DNA of 64,000 bases. Origin: Deinandra increscens subsp. villosa (lineage: Eukaryota; Streptophyta; Magnoliopsida; Asterales; Asteraceae). Of this stretch, positions 54,765 to 64,000 are shown piece by piece. Position 1 is the first letter of the stretch; each line of letters begins with the position of its first letter. The translations under genes and the position numbers were made by a program. The stretch lies in NCBI GenBank assembly GCA_039602395.1, contig JBCNJP010000013.1:21187663-21251662 (forward strand). Reading direction: 5' to 3'. The notes under the pieces are model-generated. The model worked only from the letters and a program-made list of their open reading frames with translations, did not search any database and was not told the origin of the DNA.

Positions 54765-55260
54765 TCAACTTGCTTCTGTGCGATTCTGTTTCTCTTCTTA
54801 GGTCTTCGAGCAGGTCTCGACCCGGTAAACGCGAACACATCTTCCTCAATTTCCTCCTTCGACAACGAGATTCATAACCTCCTCTTCCTCCGCTGCTCCT
54901 CGCTCTCCTCCTCCGCCGTCGCCGCGGCGGAACCGGCACCGGCGGCACCTCTCAACAACCGCCCCGATCTCGCACTATTCACCGTCGACGCCGCGCCGTT
55001 ACGATCATCAGCGTCGACACCAGCCTCCTCGGCCTCAAATTCCATGGCTTCACGTCTCCGTCATCGGCATCGGTAACTTTCTCGCTGCCGTTGTTTCCTT
55101 TCTCCGGCAACACGTCACCGTCGGTTTTTCCTATCGTGCCGTTGTGAGAGCGGTGAGGTTTTCGGCGGTTGTGGAGGTCGGAGTCGAAGGAGTCGGCTGG
55201 AGGTGAGTTGCGGTGGCGGCGGTAGCAGTGGTTGTTGATGCTTCGCCGGCACCGTCGCCA
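54765..55260 (-). pseudogene. DUF1639-family gene fragment captured by the CACTA element
   Basis: Two minus-strand pieces in different frames match the two hallmark motifs of plant DUF1639 proteins. KPWNLRPRR lies at about 55050-55024, within a frame beginning near 55269. SLSKEEIEEDVFAFTGSRPA then RRPKKR lies at about 54875-54795, where family members have SLSKEEIEED and TGSRP.RRPKKR. The stretch between is Ala/Glu/Arg-rich. A frameshift and an in-frame TGA just before ISLSKEE break it, and the C-terminal FPGLWL part is absent. The family's function is unknown; it has basic, possibly nuclear character. GC content is clearly higher than its surroundings. Confidence 0.7.
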
Positions 55261-55344
55261 TGATAACACCTATGTGTCGTGGTGTGGGTACAAAGAGCTA
55301 GATTACTCCTCCATAAAGAAAAAGAAGCTCCGATTGTTGTTCCA

Positions 55345-55495
55345 CCGGAAAATGAGAGGTGGAAGAACCCTAGAAATCGGAATAGGTATAAGATTAGGGC
55401 AAATATTTTGGGGGAGAGGGTCTTATCTAAGGAGGCAGAGGCGAGGAGCAGGAATAGGTATAAGATTAGGGCAAATATTTTGGGGAAAAGTTGAA
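55345..55495. repeat. Direct duplication within the CACTA element
   Basis: GGAATAGGTATAAGATTAGG followed by GCAAATATTTTGGGG occurs twice, at about 55379 and 55449, separated by ~35 bp. Confidence 0.85.
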
Positions 55496-55774
55496 TTGAG
55501 CAATGAGCGGCAATTAAAATTTTAGGACAGGCTTTTGCGGGAAATTTTTTTTATAAAACAACGGATAATTCTTGACACGCGTATTTTAAGTGTCCTCCGT
55601 GTTTTTTTTTCTTTAAATATGACAGATATTCTTGACACGCAAAAATGCGCGTCATGAATTCTTAGGAATTACCTATAATTGACAATTTATTTTGACACTT
55701 TGGTAATTGCACGTCAAGAATTTTCGAGTGTCATCGTTCGCGTGTCAAGGAAATCAGTTTTTGTAGTAGTGTAT

Positions 55775-56160
55775 TGAATATAAATTGGATCTGTGAAATG
55801 ACCATATTAGCATTCTTGGTCCCTTTTATGATTGCTTGATGTGATTAAATCACTTAGGATTGAGGAACATTGACCTAAATGGTGATTTAGTTATAGTTTG
55901 ATTTGACTTTTATGAGTTTTTGATCAAATGCATGAGAGGAGAACTTCTACATGATCATGCACTTATGATGTTGATTTTGCATGATATTTGTAATAAATTG
56001 AATTGATCAATTAGTTTAGTACACTAGGTGGTTGTTTGGTGTTGCCGGTGAGTTAGAATACTTTAGAACTTAAGGTTTTAACCTTCTCGTGCGCGTTAGA
56101 CATTACTTAGGTTTCATTGATCCCATTTCAGTATTCTAGCAAGATATAAAATCCATATAA
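55775..56160 (+). other. Right half of the repeat split by the CACTA insertion
   Basis: Continues the sequence broken at 52201. No coding. It ends near TAAAGAGACCTCTCAAGTGA, where Copia-like sequence begins. Confidence 0.4.
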
Positions 56161-57393
56161 AGAGACCTCTCAAGTGATTTAAGCTAAGTTTTTAGTCATT
56201 TGTATTCTGATATGTGATTCAAGCTAAGTTTGTAGTCAATTGTATAATACACTGTCAGTTCGTTGAATAACCCCGTCACGAAGTGCCACTTCGTTGGTTA
56301 AATTGCCACAAACTGCCACTTTGTTTCTGGGTTCGTCAGCCAGTTCGTTTCTTGGTTTGCATACCAATTCGTGATTGGGTTCGTTACTTGTGTTAGTTAG
56401 ACAGTTCGTTTGGAAGTTCGCTAGTTCGTTAGTAAGTGTTATGAATTGTGGCTTCGTTGATTCTATTTTTTGCGAACTCTGAGTTCGTTTCTCGAATCAT
56501 CACCCAACGTACTGGAATTTTATCATTTTCTCAATGAACTGTGGGATATTTTCAACGAACGAACTGAGAGAGTTTGTTGTTAATAGTTTTTCCGTAACTG
56601 TCACAAATTGTGAGTTCGTTTCTCAGTTCGCAGACCCTTCTTTGAAGCAGTTCGTTGAGCATTTTAAAGGGAATTTAAAGAGAAAATCAGTTACATGAAT
56701 TATCCCTTGATTCAGTAACTTTGCATTCTGAATAGTGTCCTATTTCACAATTAAAAAAGTGATATTCAAAAGTAATCAGTTCAGGGTTGACCGTAATTTG
56801 TGATCTTCGTGAAGGTGTTTTATATTCTGATGTCTGTGCAAACCGATATGTCAAACTTCTCAGTTTTGGTTTGGAACTCTCCATCATATGCCCCATACTT
56901 TCTTAAGTCAGGATGCTGACGATATAACCTTCGATTGATGATATATTGGGATAGATGTCATTCTGAGGAGGAAGTTCTATGATTGAAGATGTTGATCGTA
57001 TTTGTTTTCATAAAGATTAGAGTGTATTACAATTTGGCGAAGATTATTTCTGTGAAATGCGGTGATATTTGTGGATTTTGTTTTTTTATTCATGACGCTT
57101 AATGAAGTGATCCTGCATCAAGGTGATAGAGGAGATCTCGCCGAAGATATGCTTGAAGCGATATCCGGTGGTTGAAGCGTCACGTTAGGTGATTGAAGTG
57201 TCTCACCATGGATGTGCTTGAAGCTAGAGGGAACTTATTGGTTGTGATGATTGTACAAGATTGCAAACTGTTTCCTGCATTCCTAAAATTCAGTTCAAGG
57301 GAAATTTTCTAATGTTAAAGCGTCCACAGCAAGTTGACTAAAGATTGCTAGAAGTTTAAGATCTATATTCGACAGTAACATCCAGGGGGAATC
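56161..57393 (+). other. Copia-like leader and 3' internal sequence lacking any coding region
   Basis: 56240-56700 matches the TTCGTT-word leader of 35640-36130. 56900-57390 matches the block inverted at 59560-59960. It ends CATCCAGGGGGAATC before an LTR. An element reduced to leader plus LTR. Confidence 0.65.
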
Positions 57394-57791
57394 TGTTAGA
57401 GCGTAAACCTTGTGTGGCCATTACTATTCGAATTGTCAAACAAGATAGAGTTTTAAGAGAAGTTCGTAGGATCAAGAACTAGGTCACGAACCAAACTGAA
57501 GGTTCACAAAGTAACGTACTGTGGGTTCGTTACAACGAACTATGAGTTCTTGAGTCTCTCCAGTTCGTGGGACAACAATTGTATATATAGTTTCGGTTTC
57601 GTGATTCAAGCTAAGTTTTTAGTCATTTGTATTCTGAGTTGTGTGTTTGAGAGGGGGGGGGGGGGGGTTCTGTCCGACCTCCCCCAGAGCTTAAACGATA
57701 TATTCTTCTTCAGTTTATGTAACCATTCGACACCGATAATGACTAAGCTTCCGTCTCTATATTTTATCGACCTAGAATAAACGCTTTTTCA
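57394..57791 (+). repeat. Copia-like LTR (398 bp)
   Basis: Starts TGTTAGAGCGTAAACC and ends ACGCTTTTTCA. Carries TTCGTT/CGAACT words, a CTATATATAG-like promoter near 57585 and a 16-G run (~57652-57667). Confidence 0.8.
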
Positions 57792-57816
57792 TCGGATCGG
57801 CTAGCTTCTATATCTA

Positions 57817-58146
57817 ATGGTATATCACTTAATCGACACAAAACGATCTAAATAAAACATGATTTCATTGATAATAGGACAAACACAATTACAATGAAAT
57901 CACTCAAGAGTTCTCTCAAAGACACACTCACATGACACCCTAAATTGCCAAAATGCTTTAACATTCTACATAATAAACCTATTTATAGGAAAAACAGTCA
58001 ACAAACTGGACTGATCAACGAACTGTGAGTTCTTTGATCAGTTCGTTACTGGATTTGTGCCCCAATTCGTTGATAGTGTAGAAATCACTATCTTGAATCG
58101 TTTCTTTCGTCTGATCCAACTTTTTACCACATTTCATCTTCTAACA
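57817..58146 (-). repeat. 3' LTR of a minus-strand Copia-like element
   Basis: On the minus strand it starts TGTTAGAAGATGAAATG at 58146, after the purine-rich AAGCCAAGGGGGGCTT. TATA box CCTATAAATAGG near 57984. Contains AACGAACT/AGTTCGTT words. The left edge (TGG at ~57817) is uncertain. The sequence differs from the LTR at 61447-61851. Confidence 0.55.
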
Positions 58147-59540
58147 AAGCCCCCCTTGGCTTAAGCCGGTTAGGTCTTTGAAGCTTCACATCCCTTTTTT
58201 CCCTTCAGTCCAAACCCTTGGGTGATTTCTTCCATCATAGATATCAAATGCAAAACAAATTCTAATTACCCGCTGAAACTGCAAAGCTTATTCCATGAAG
58301 TCTTGAAGAAACAGTATCCGTGAATGATATAGTTCACTGATATCTGCCTTTGATAGATTAATCAACCACATCGGATCAAACACACGAACAACCTTGTTCT
58401 CTTCCTTCACCACTATCACAGCTTCTCAAGTCTTGTTATCATAATACCACCATCTCAAAGTCTTGATAAAATCAAGTACCATCTTTTTCAATGGAATCTT
58501 CTTCATTAGACGTGGCTTCTTTTTAAAAATCAAGATAGTCAATGATTTACCAGTAACTGGATGCTTCTTAGTCGGATGCTCAATTCTCTTTGGTTTTTGA
58601 GGCTTCAAGAACTTGAAAGTAGTCTGACATTCAAAATCTACAAGCTTCTTGAAATGAAAACATATCCACCAATCTCCATAATTCATGAAAGGTTTTCGTG
58701 TCAGCTCTCTCACATCCTAGACTGGTAAACTGCTAAAATCTTTCGCAAGTTTCAAGTATTGGATACCAAACTGACGTTTGATTCCATACCATTTTAGTCC
58801 ATGATAATACATCCAGCTAATAATCTCTCCCGATACCTGACCCTTGAATCTTACTTGCTTTTGTTGCTTCAAAGGTTTGGGAGGCGAAAATAATTTGCAT
58901 GAAATGTCTTCATGTATTCATCGTAGTTCCTCCTTTGTTCTTGTTGCTTTGCCTCCTTAGCAACTGGATCAACTGTCATATCAACTTCTTTCTTTTTCAA
59001 TTCAACTTCAGCTTCATCACCTTTTTCTTTCGGAAATACTTCAAATTCTTCATCATCAGCATTGTTATTAAAGTTGGAGTACAGATCAGGATACTCTTCT
59101 TCTGTAATATCCTCAACTTCATCAAAAATATCACTTTCTAATAATTCATATGCATTTGGCTCAGCTTCAATTGCATTTTCCTTTCCTCATCAGTCAATTC
59201 AAAGATGGCCTGAATCTGCTCTGGCGTGAGTTCACAAAGAAACTCTCCATCTTCAAGTATCGTGCCAATCTCATGAATGCTCTTTGTGCTTGATTTGTGC
59301 TTACAGATGACATTGGAGCAACATTGTAAGAATTAGATGACCCCCCTTAGATGCTGAGGTACCAGCCAGATGCACCAGCTGTACCTGTACCTCCTCTAAC
59401 AGCACCCTCAGAATCATCATTCTCTGGTTCATCATTCAAAAACTTCAACTCATCATCCATGCACCCTAACTCCCCTAAGCAGCAAATTTATCAAGCAATA
59501 ATTTTATATGCTTGTTCATCTTTAACATACGCTCCTCCTG
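58147..59540 (-). pseudogene. Second broken non-gag-pol retroelement ORF (C-terminal part)
   Basis: Minus-strand pieces in order: GELGCMDDELKFLNDEPEND (~59490), VAPMSSVSTNQAQ, DGEFLCELTPEQIQAIFELT (~59230) with an acidic linker, then near 58713-58426 a Lys-rich segment ending KMVLDFIKTLRWWYYDNKT. After one in-frame TGA it continues EAVIVVKEENKVVRVFDPMW and LINLSKADISELY. The end resembles the C-terminal domain of the 917-5170 ORF (WYYI...ELVIERENAEPIRLF). Multiple stops and frameshifts. No gag or pol motif. It is followed directly by a polypurine tract and 3' LTR, the same position as in the first element. Confidence 0.65.
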
Positions 59541-60128
59541 GGAATCAACAAATTCTCCTTGGACTGAATTTTAGGAATGCAGGAAACAGTTTGCAATCTT
59601 GTACAATCATCACAACCAATAAGTTCCCCCTTGCTTCAAGCACATCCACAGTGAGACACTTCAACCACCGGATATCACTTCAAGCACATCTTCGGAGAGA
59701 TCTCCTCAATCACCTTGATGCAAGATCACTTCATTAATCGTCATGAATAAAAAACAAAATCCACAAACATAACCGTATTTGACAGAGATCTTTAATCTTC
59801 ACAAAATTGTGATACACTCTGATCTTAATGAAAACAATTACGATCATCATCTTCAATCATAAAACTTCCCCCTCAGAATGAAAATCCCAATATATCATCA
59901 ATAAAAGGTTATCTCATCAACATCATGACTTAAGAAAGTATTGGGCATATGATAGAGAGTTCCAAACCAAAACTGAAAACTTTGACATATCGGTTTGCAC
60001 AAACATCAGAATATAAAACACCTTCACGAAGATCACAAATTACCGTCAACCTTGAACTGATTGCTTTTGAATATTCAGTTTTTCAATTGTGAAACAGGAC
60101 ACTTCAACTGTTCCCAGTTACCCCCTAA
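59541..60128 (-). other. Leader of the minus-strand Copia-like element
   Basis: 59560-59960 is the inverse of 56900-57300. Non-coding, with a CAAGGGGGAACTTATTGG segment. It joins the inverted duplication copy B at 60129. Confidence 0.6.
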
Positions 60129-61433
60129 AGAAGTGATATATTCAAATCTAGATTTCAATCCCGCATGAATAAATCCTATAAGTGGAATGATAAACTCAAG
60201 TAGCTCGCAACAGAATCTTTAAATTTCTTCAATTTATGAAGAGATGACACACGTCTAAAGTAATCACATTCCCTTCTCTGAATGTATGGCCATCATCATA
60301 AACCTGTGTTCTTGAATCTCTGTCCATCATCAAGAAGAATGACTACCCACAAACACGTTTCTTGAAGTTCGATGAATAACTCTTGACAAATACCGAAATC
60401 TGACAACCTGAAAACTTCAAATGCAAAAACGGAGGTCTTAGAAAGAATGACTACCCACAAACACATTTCTTGAAGTTCAATGAATAACTCTTGACAAATA
60501 CCGAAATCTGACAACCTGAAAACTTCAAATGCAAAAACAGAGGTCTTAGAAATAGAATTTGGGTATCAAAACAGATGATAGTGGCCGTAAAGCAAGTAAA
60601 AGCGTAGATCTCATTGAGATGGTCGTTTTGGTTGGTATTAGCTCCCGTAACTCTTAACGGAACTCAAGTTACGTCAGTTTTAGTGATACAACCAAAAATC
60701 ACATTTTCCATCGAAAACTAATCAGAATGCAAAGTTACTGAATGAAAGGATACTTCAGGTAACTGATTTTCTCTTTGAATTCCTTTGAAATGCTCAACGA
60801 ACTGCTACAAAGTTGGGTCTGCAAACTGAGAAATGAACTCGCAATTCGTGACAGTTATAGACCGACCAGTAACAACAAACTATCTCTGTTCGTTCATTGA
60901 AAATATCCCACAGTTCATTCAGAAAATGATAAAATTCCAATATGTTGGGTGATGATTCGAGAAACATACTAATAGTTCTTAAAAATCGAATCAACGAACC
61001 CACAGTTCGTAACACTTACTAACGAACCAGCGAACTCCCAAACAAACTCTCTACCGAACCCAAGTAACGAACTTAATCATGAACTGGTATGCAAACCAAG
61101 AAACGAACTAGCTGACGAACCCGGAAATGAACTCAGAAATGAAGTGGCAGTTCTTGGCAGTTTAACTAACGAAGTGGCACTTCATGGCGGTTATTCAACA
61201 AACTGACAGTTCGTACCAACGGACTGGAACTGACTTTTTTTTGGGAAAAACGCCTCAGATTCAGATTTTGATCGAATTTCTTCACTCAGACACTTCTGTT
61301 AGATGCTAAGATGATACATGAAAGTTCAACTAAACAAAAACTGAACAAAAATGTGAAAAGCACATCTAACACTCGTTTAACATCTCAAAACAAACAAAAA
61401 ACGAATAGATCAGACCATAGAAAGAGCCAACGT

Positions 61434-61444
61434 CTCTGATACCA
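61434..61444 (-). promoter_or_regulatory. Primer-binding site of the minus-strand Copia-like element
   Basis: TGGTATCAGAG on the minus strand, two bases after the LTR end TTTTTCA. Intact, unlike the copy at 35400. Confidence 0.8.
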
Positions 61445-61446
61445 GA

Positions 61447-61851
61447 TGAAAAAGTGTTTAACGGATCGTTTCTAGGTCGATAAATATAGAGACGGAAGTT
61501 TAGTCAATAATAAATGTCGAATGGTTACATAAACCGAAAGAGAATACATCGTTTAAGCTCTGGGGGAGGTGGGACAGAACCTCCCATCTCGGATACACAT
61601 ATCAAAATACAAATGACTAAAAACTTAGCCTGAATCACAAAACTGATACTATCTATACAATTGTTGTCCAACGAACTGGAGAGACTAACGAACTCATAGT
61701 TCGATGTAACGAACCCACAATTTGTTAGTTTGCGAACCTCTAGTTCATTGTTCGGTTCGTGATCCAGTTCGTGACCCTACGAACTTTTCTTAAAACTCTA
61801 GTCTGTTTGATAATTCGAACGGTAACGGCCCACAAGGGTCATGCTCTAACA
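61447..61851 (-). repeat. 5' LTR of the minus-strand Copia-like element (405 bp)
   Basis: On the minus strand it starts TGTTAGAGCATGACCC at 61851 and ends ACACTTTTTCA at 61447. TTCGTT/CGAACT words. Counterpart of 34994-35397. Confidence 0.85.
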
Positions 61852-62373
61852 AGACCTACCATATTACATTATGGAATCAATATATCTAGTCATATCTAAG
61901 CATACATGGTATGGATCTAGACATATTTAAGCATACATGGCATGGATCTAGTCATATCTAAGCATACATGGCATGGATCTAGTCACTTTATAGCAAGATC
62001 ATCTAAACATGATGAATAACATAGATCTAGTCCTAAATAACATACATGATATATATCTAGCCATTTTAAAGCATAAAAATCCAATTTTGATGATCAATTA
62101 CATAGGTCTAACCCTAGATGGCATACATGATGCAGATCTAACCATTTAAAAGCATAAAAAACAAATCTTGATGATCAATTTCATAGATCTAATAGTTATC
62201 AACATGCAATGTAGCAATTTTGAACATGGATTTCATGGATCTAGTCATAATTAACATTAAAGATGTAGATCTAATCCTAATACAACATGAAGTAGCAAAC
62301 TTTAGCATGGATTCCATAGATCCAATTATTATCAACATGCAACATGATGATCTAACCCCAATACATCATAAAG

Positions 62374-64000
62374 TGTCACACCCCCAAAATACCACTAACG
62401 AAGTTTATACCGTTAAGGGGCGCGACTAGACCAGGATCCACAACCATAGTTACAAATACTAAACGAATCAGGGTTAGTTCAAACACAAGATATAAATGAA
62501 GTCTCAAATACAACGCAGCGGAAAATTAATTGTTTTTAGCACTAACCACGTGCTTTACATAATTGTTGTCTTAAATTCCCAATTTAGTTTAAATCAAAAC
62601 AAAGGTCTTCAAGTGCCATGCCAACCCACTCCGGATACTCCTTAGCGATCTGCAAAAGTTTAAACCACGCAAGTGTCAACCTAACGGTTGGTGAGTTCAC
62701 AGTGGGCTTGTCATGCATTGGCCCGGTCTCATAATCATAATTCTATCAAGATGTATTTACAGAATATTTATTTGTGAAAAGCAATGCTCGTAATTAATTC
62801 TTAGTTTATAAATGTTTTGTCCGTGGCCACGTCATCGGGTATGTACTAGTTCCGTAAAGTTAAAGGACTCAACCGATATCGCGGGTAGCTAATCCGTTGT
62901 TCCATGCTCTAAGGAAGTTTGTACCAAAGCTGACTTATTTTGTGGGGGCCGAGCCATCCCGTACGGTGCGGACAGACTCATCGCGGTTTTTGCCTCCCCC
63001 GTGTCCTCTCGGGACCACGGTCAAATAGGCTGATATTGTTCCTCCGTGCACTCCCCGTGCCACGGGGCGGAGTTTGTCAAACTCCAGTAGATCTACCCAA
63101 CATCCCCTCGCTTTACAATTAATGGCACAATTAAGTTGAGGACTTTTAAGTTATAAGGCATCCTTAGAAAACATGTGATATCATATGGTTTAGACTTTAA
63201 CCTACACTAGCCATATTAAAACGTTTTCAGTTTTGTTTCAGAAAAACAGTTTGTTCACAATTCACAAGTGTTTCCCATAAAACACTTCAATTCATCAAGT
63301 GGGTGCCAAGCATCCCGTGTTCTCAAGTTTATCAGTGAGGTGCCTAGCACTCTCGAGTTTAATCAGCATTGTTTTTCGTTAAGTTATTCGGTGTGGCCCA
63401 AACGGACTCACGGTAAACGGGTTAGTGACACTCACCTTTGGTTGCACTGCTACACTTCAAGTAATCCAAATATTGTTGTTTAACGAAGACCTAGAACACG
63501 TTTAGGTCTTAAGTATTAGTTTCGTGTCTAATCTTTACTTAACGTCACTATGGCCCATAACATAGCACGTTGCAACTATGACTCGACATACCGACACACG
63601 ACACCAATGGTTGATCATAAACAAGGGTTCATATGAATCAGATATCAAACATATTTCATCATGGCAAAATCATGCAAGTCATGGCATAACACTTAAGCAA
63701 ATTTCACAAGTTTGGTTTTTAGATCAGGTCTTAGTTTCGCTAGCATAGTTTCGCTAGGCAGTTTCGCTAGGTGCACGGGCAGCACTTTCGCTAGGCAATG
63801 CCCGGTGACACAGTTTCGCTAGGCTAGTTTCGCCCGAAACTGCTGACGCAGTTTCGCTAGCCTAGTTTCGCAGGGAAACTGGTTTGAACTTTCGTTCAGG
63901 TATTTCGCTCGATAGTTTCGCTCGAGCTGGTCTGGTCAGGTTACCCGGCGACACTATAGTTTCGCTGGTCAGTGTCGCTGGAAGGAGATATAATTTCGCT
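62374..64000 (-). repeat. Tekay LTR, minus strand, truncated by the window end
   Basis: The reverse complement matches the 3' end of the LTR at 47700-50258, from GTGTGACA back into the GCGAAACT word array (63720-64000), with scattered substitutions and indels, so it is older than the pair at 41050/47700. It retains the terminal TATTTTGGGGGTGTGACA missing from the 5' LTR at 43581. Solo or 5' LTR status cannot be told. Confidence 0.9.

Larger units (their letters stand above)
52202..55771. mobile_element. Non-autonomous CACTA (En/Spm) transposon, 3570 bp, TSD TAT
   Basis: 17-bp terminal inverted repeats CACTACTACAAAAACTG (left) and its complement (right) are flanked by TAT at 52199-52201 and 55772-55774. 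Subterminal regions (52215-52500 and 55555-55750) carry many CTTGACGCGCA/TGCGCGTCAAG words, the likely transposase-binding sites of this family. No TNPD/TNPA transposase is recognisable. The interior holds minus-strand gene fragments, including a DUF1639-like one. Confidence 0.93.
60129..62373 (-). repeat. Inverted duplication, copy B
   Basis: Reverse complement of 34471-36721, with scattered substitutions. It includes the 108-bp tandem duplication, the leader block, PBS, LTR and ~520 bp of gypsy LTR flank. Ends where a Tekay LTR inserts at 62374. Confidence 0.9.

Noticed and set aside
54621..55076. Plus-strand 151-codon Ser/Ala-rich frame in the CACTA element
   Set aside because: It is antisense to the DUF1639-like fragment, whose motifs are on the minus strand.

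Overview
The window is plant nuclear DNA from a repeat-dense intergenic region. It is AT-rich, full of intron-like spacers, and made almost wholly of nested transposable elements. I see no host gene that looks intact, and no rRNA, tRNA or CRISPR. The families present (Tekay-type Ty3/gypsy with very long LTRs, Copia relatives whose LTRs start TGTTAGAGCAT, a Helitron ending CTAG, a CACTA element starting CACTACTACAAAAA) indicate a eudicot. My recollection of similar elements points to Asteraceae, but that is inference. A 500-N assembly gap lies at 36722-37221.

Layout. 1-6008: minus-strand LTR element carrying a broken, very long ORF that is not gag-pol, with its 3' LTR at the left edge. 6420-21357: decayed minus-strand Ty3/gypsy element. 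Its ~3.5 kb LTR (10312-21357) has been split twice, by a solo LTR (10673-12485, TSD CATCA) and by a complete non-autonomous gag-only Copia-like element (13243-18938, TSD TTGTT). A Copia LTR (9322-9968) sits in its leader. 21358-25653: Copia gag and LTR remnants, gypsy LTR pieces and a tandem array. 25654-36721: plus-strand gypsy LTR split by a 7.8 kb Helitron (25921-33691), then a Copia-like 5' end (LTR, PBS, leader) running into the gap. 37222-41049: Tekay and Copia fragments. 41050-50258: young Tekay chromovirus with both LTRs and TSD ATATG, but with its PBS and gag N-terminus deleted and one pol frameshift. 50264-52201: Copia LTR pieces and an unidentified repeat. 52202-55771: CACTA transposon (TSD TAT) with captured gene pieces. 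55772-62373: Copia-like fragments, a second broken non-gag-pol ORF, and an inverted copy of 34471-36721. 62374-64000: start of a third Tekay LTR on the minus strand.

How the parts work together: little here acts for the host. Tekay encodes PR, RT, RNase H, integrase and a chromodomain but cannot prime reverse transcription from this copy. The gag-only element and the non-gag-pol-ORF elements need enzymes from other copies. The Helitron and CACTA carry pieces of host genes, including a 26S proteasome RPT2-like ATPase, an AGO4-clade Argonaute, a receptor-like kinase and a DUF1639 protein. The most notable structural theme is that nearly every LTR family carries its own irregularly repeated short word (GTCGTTAAG, GCGTACCA, TTCGTT/AACGAA, GCGAAACT and others).
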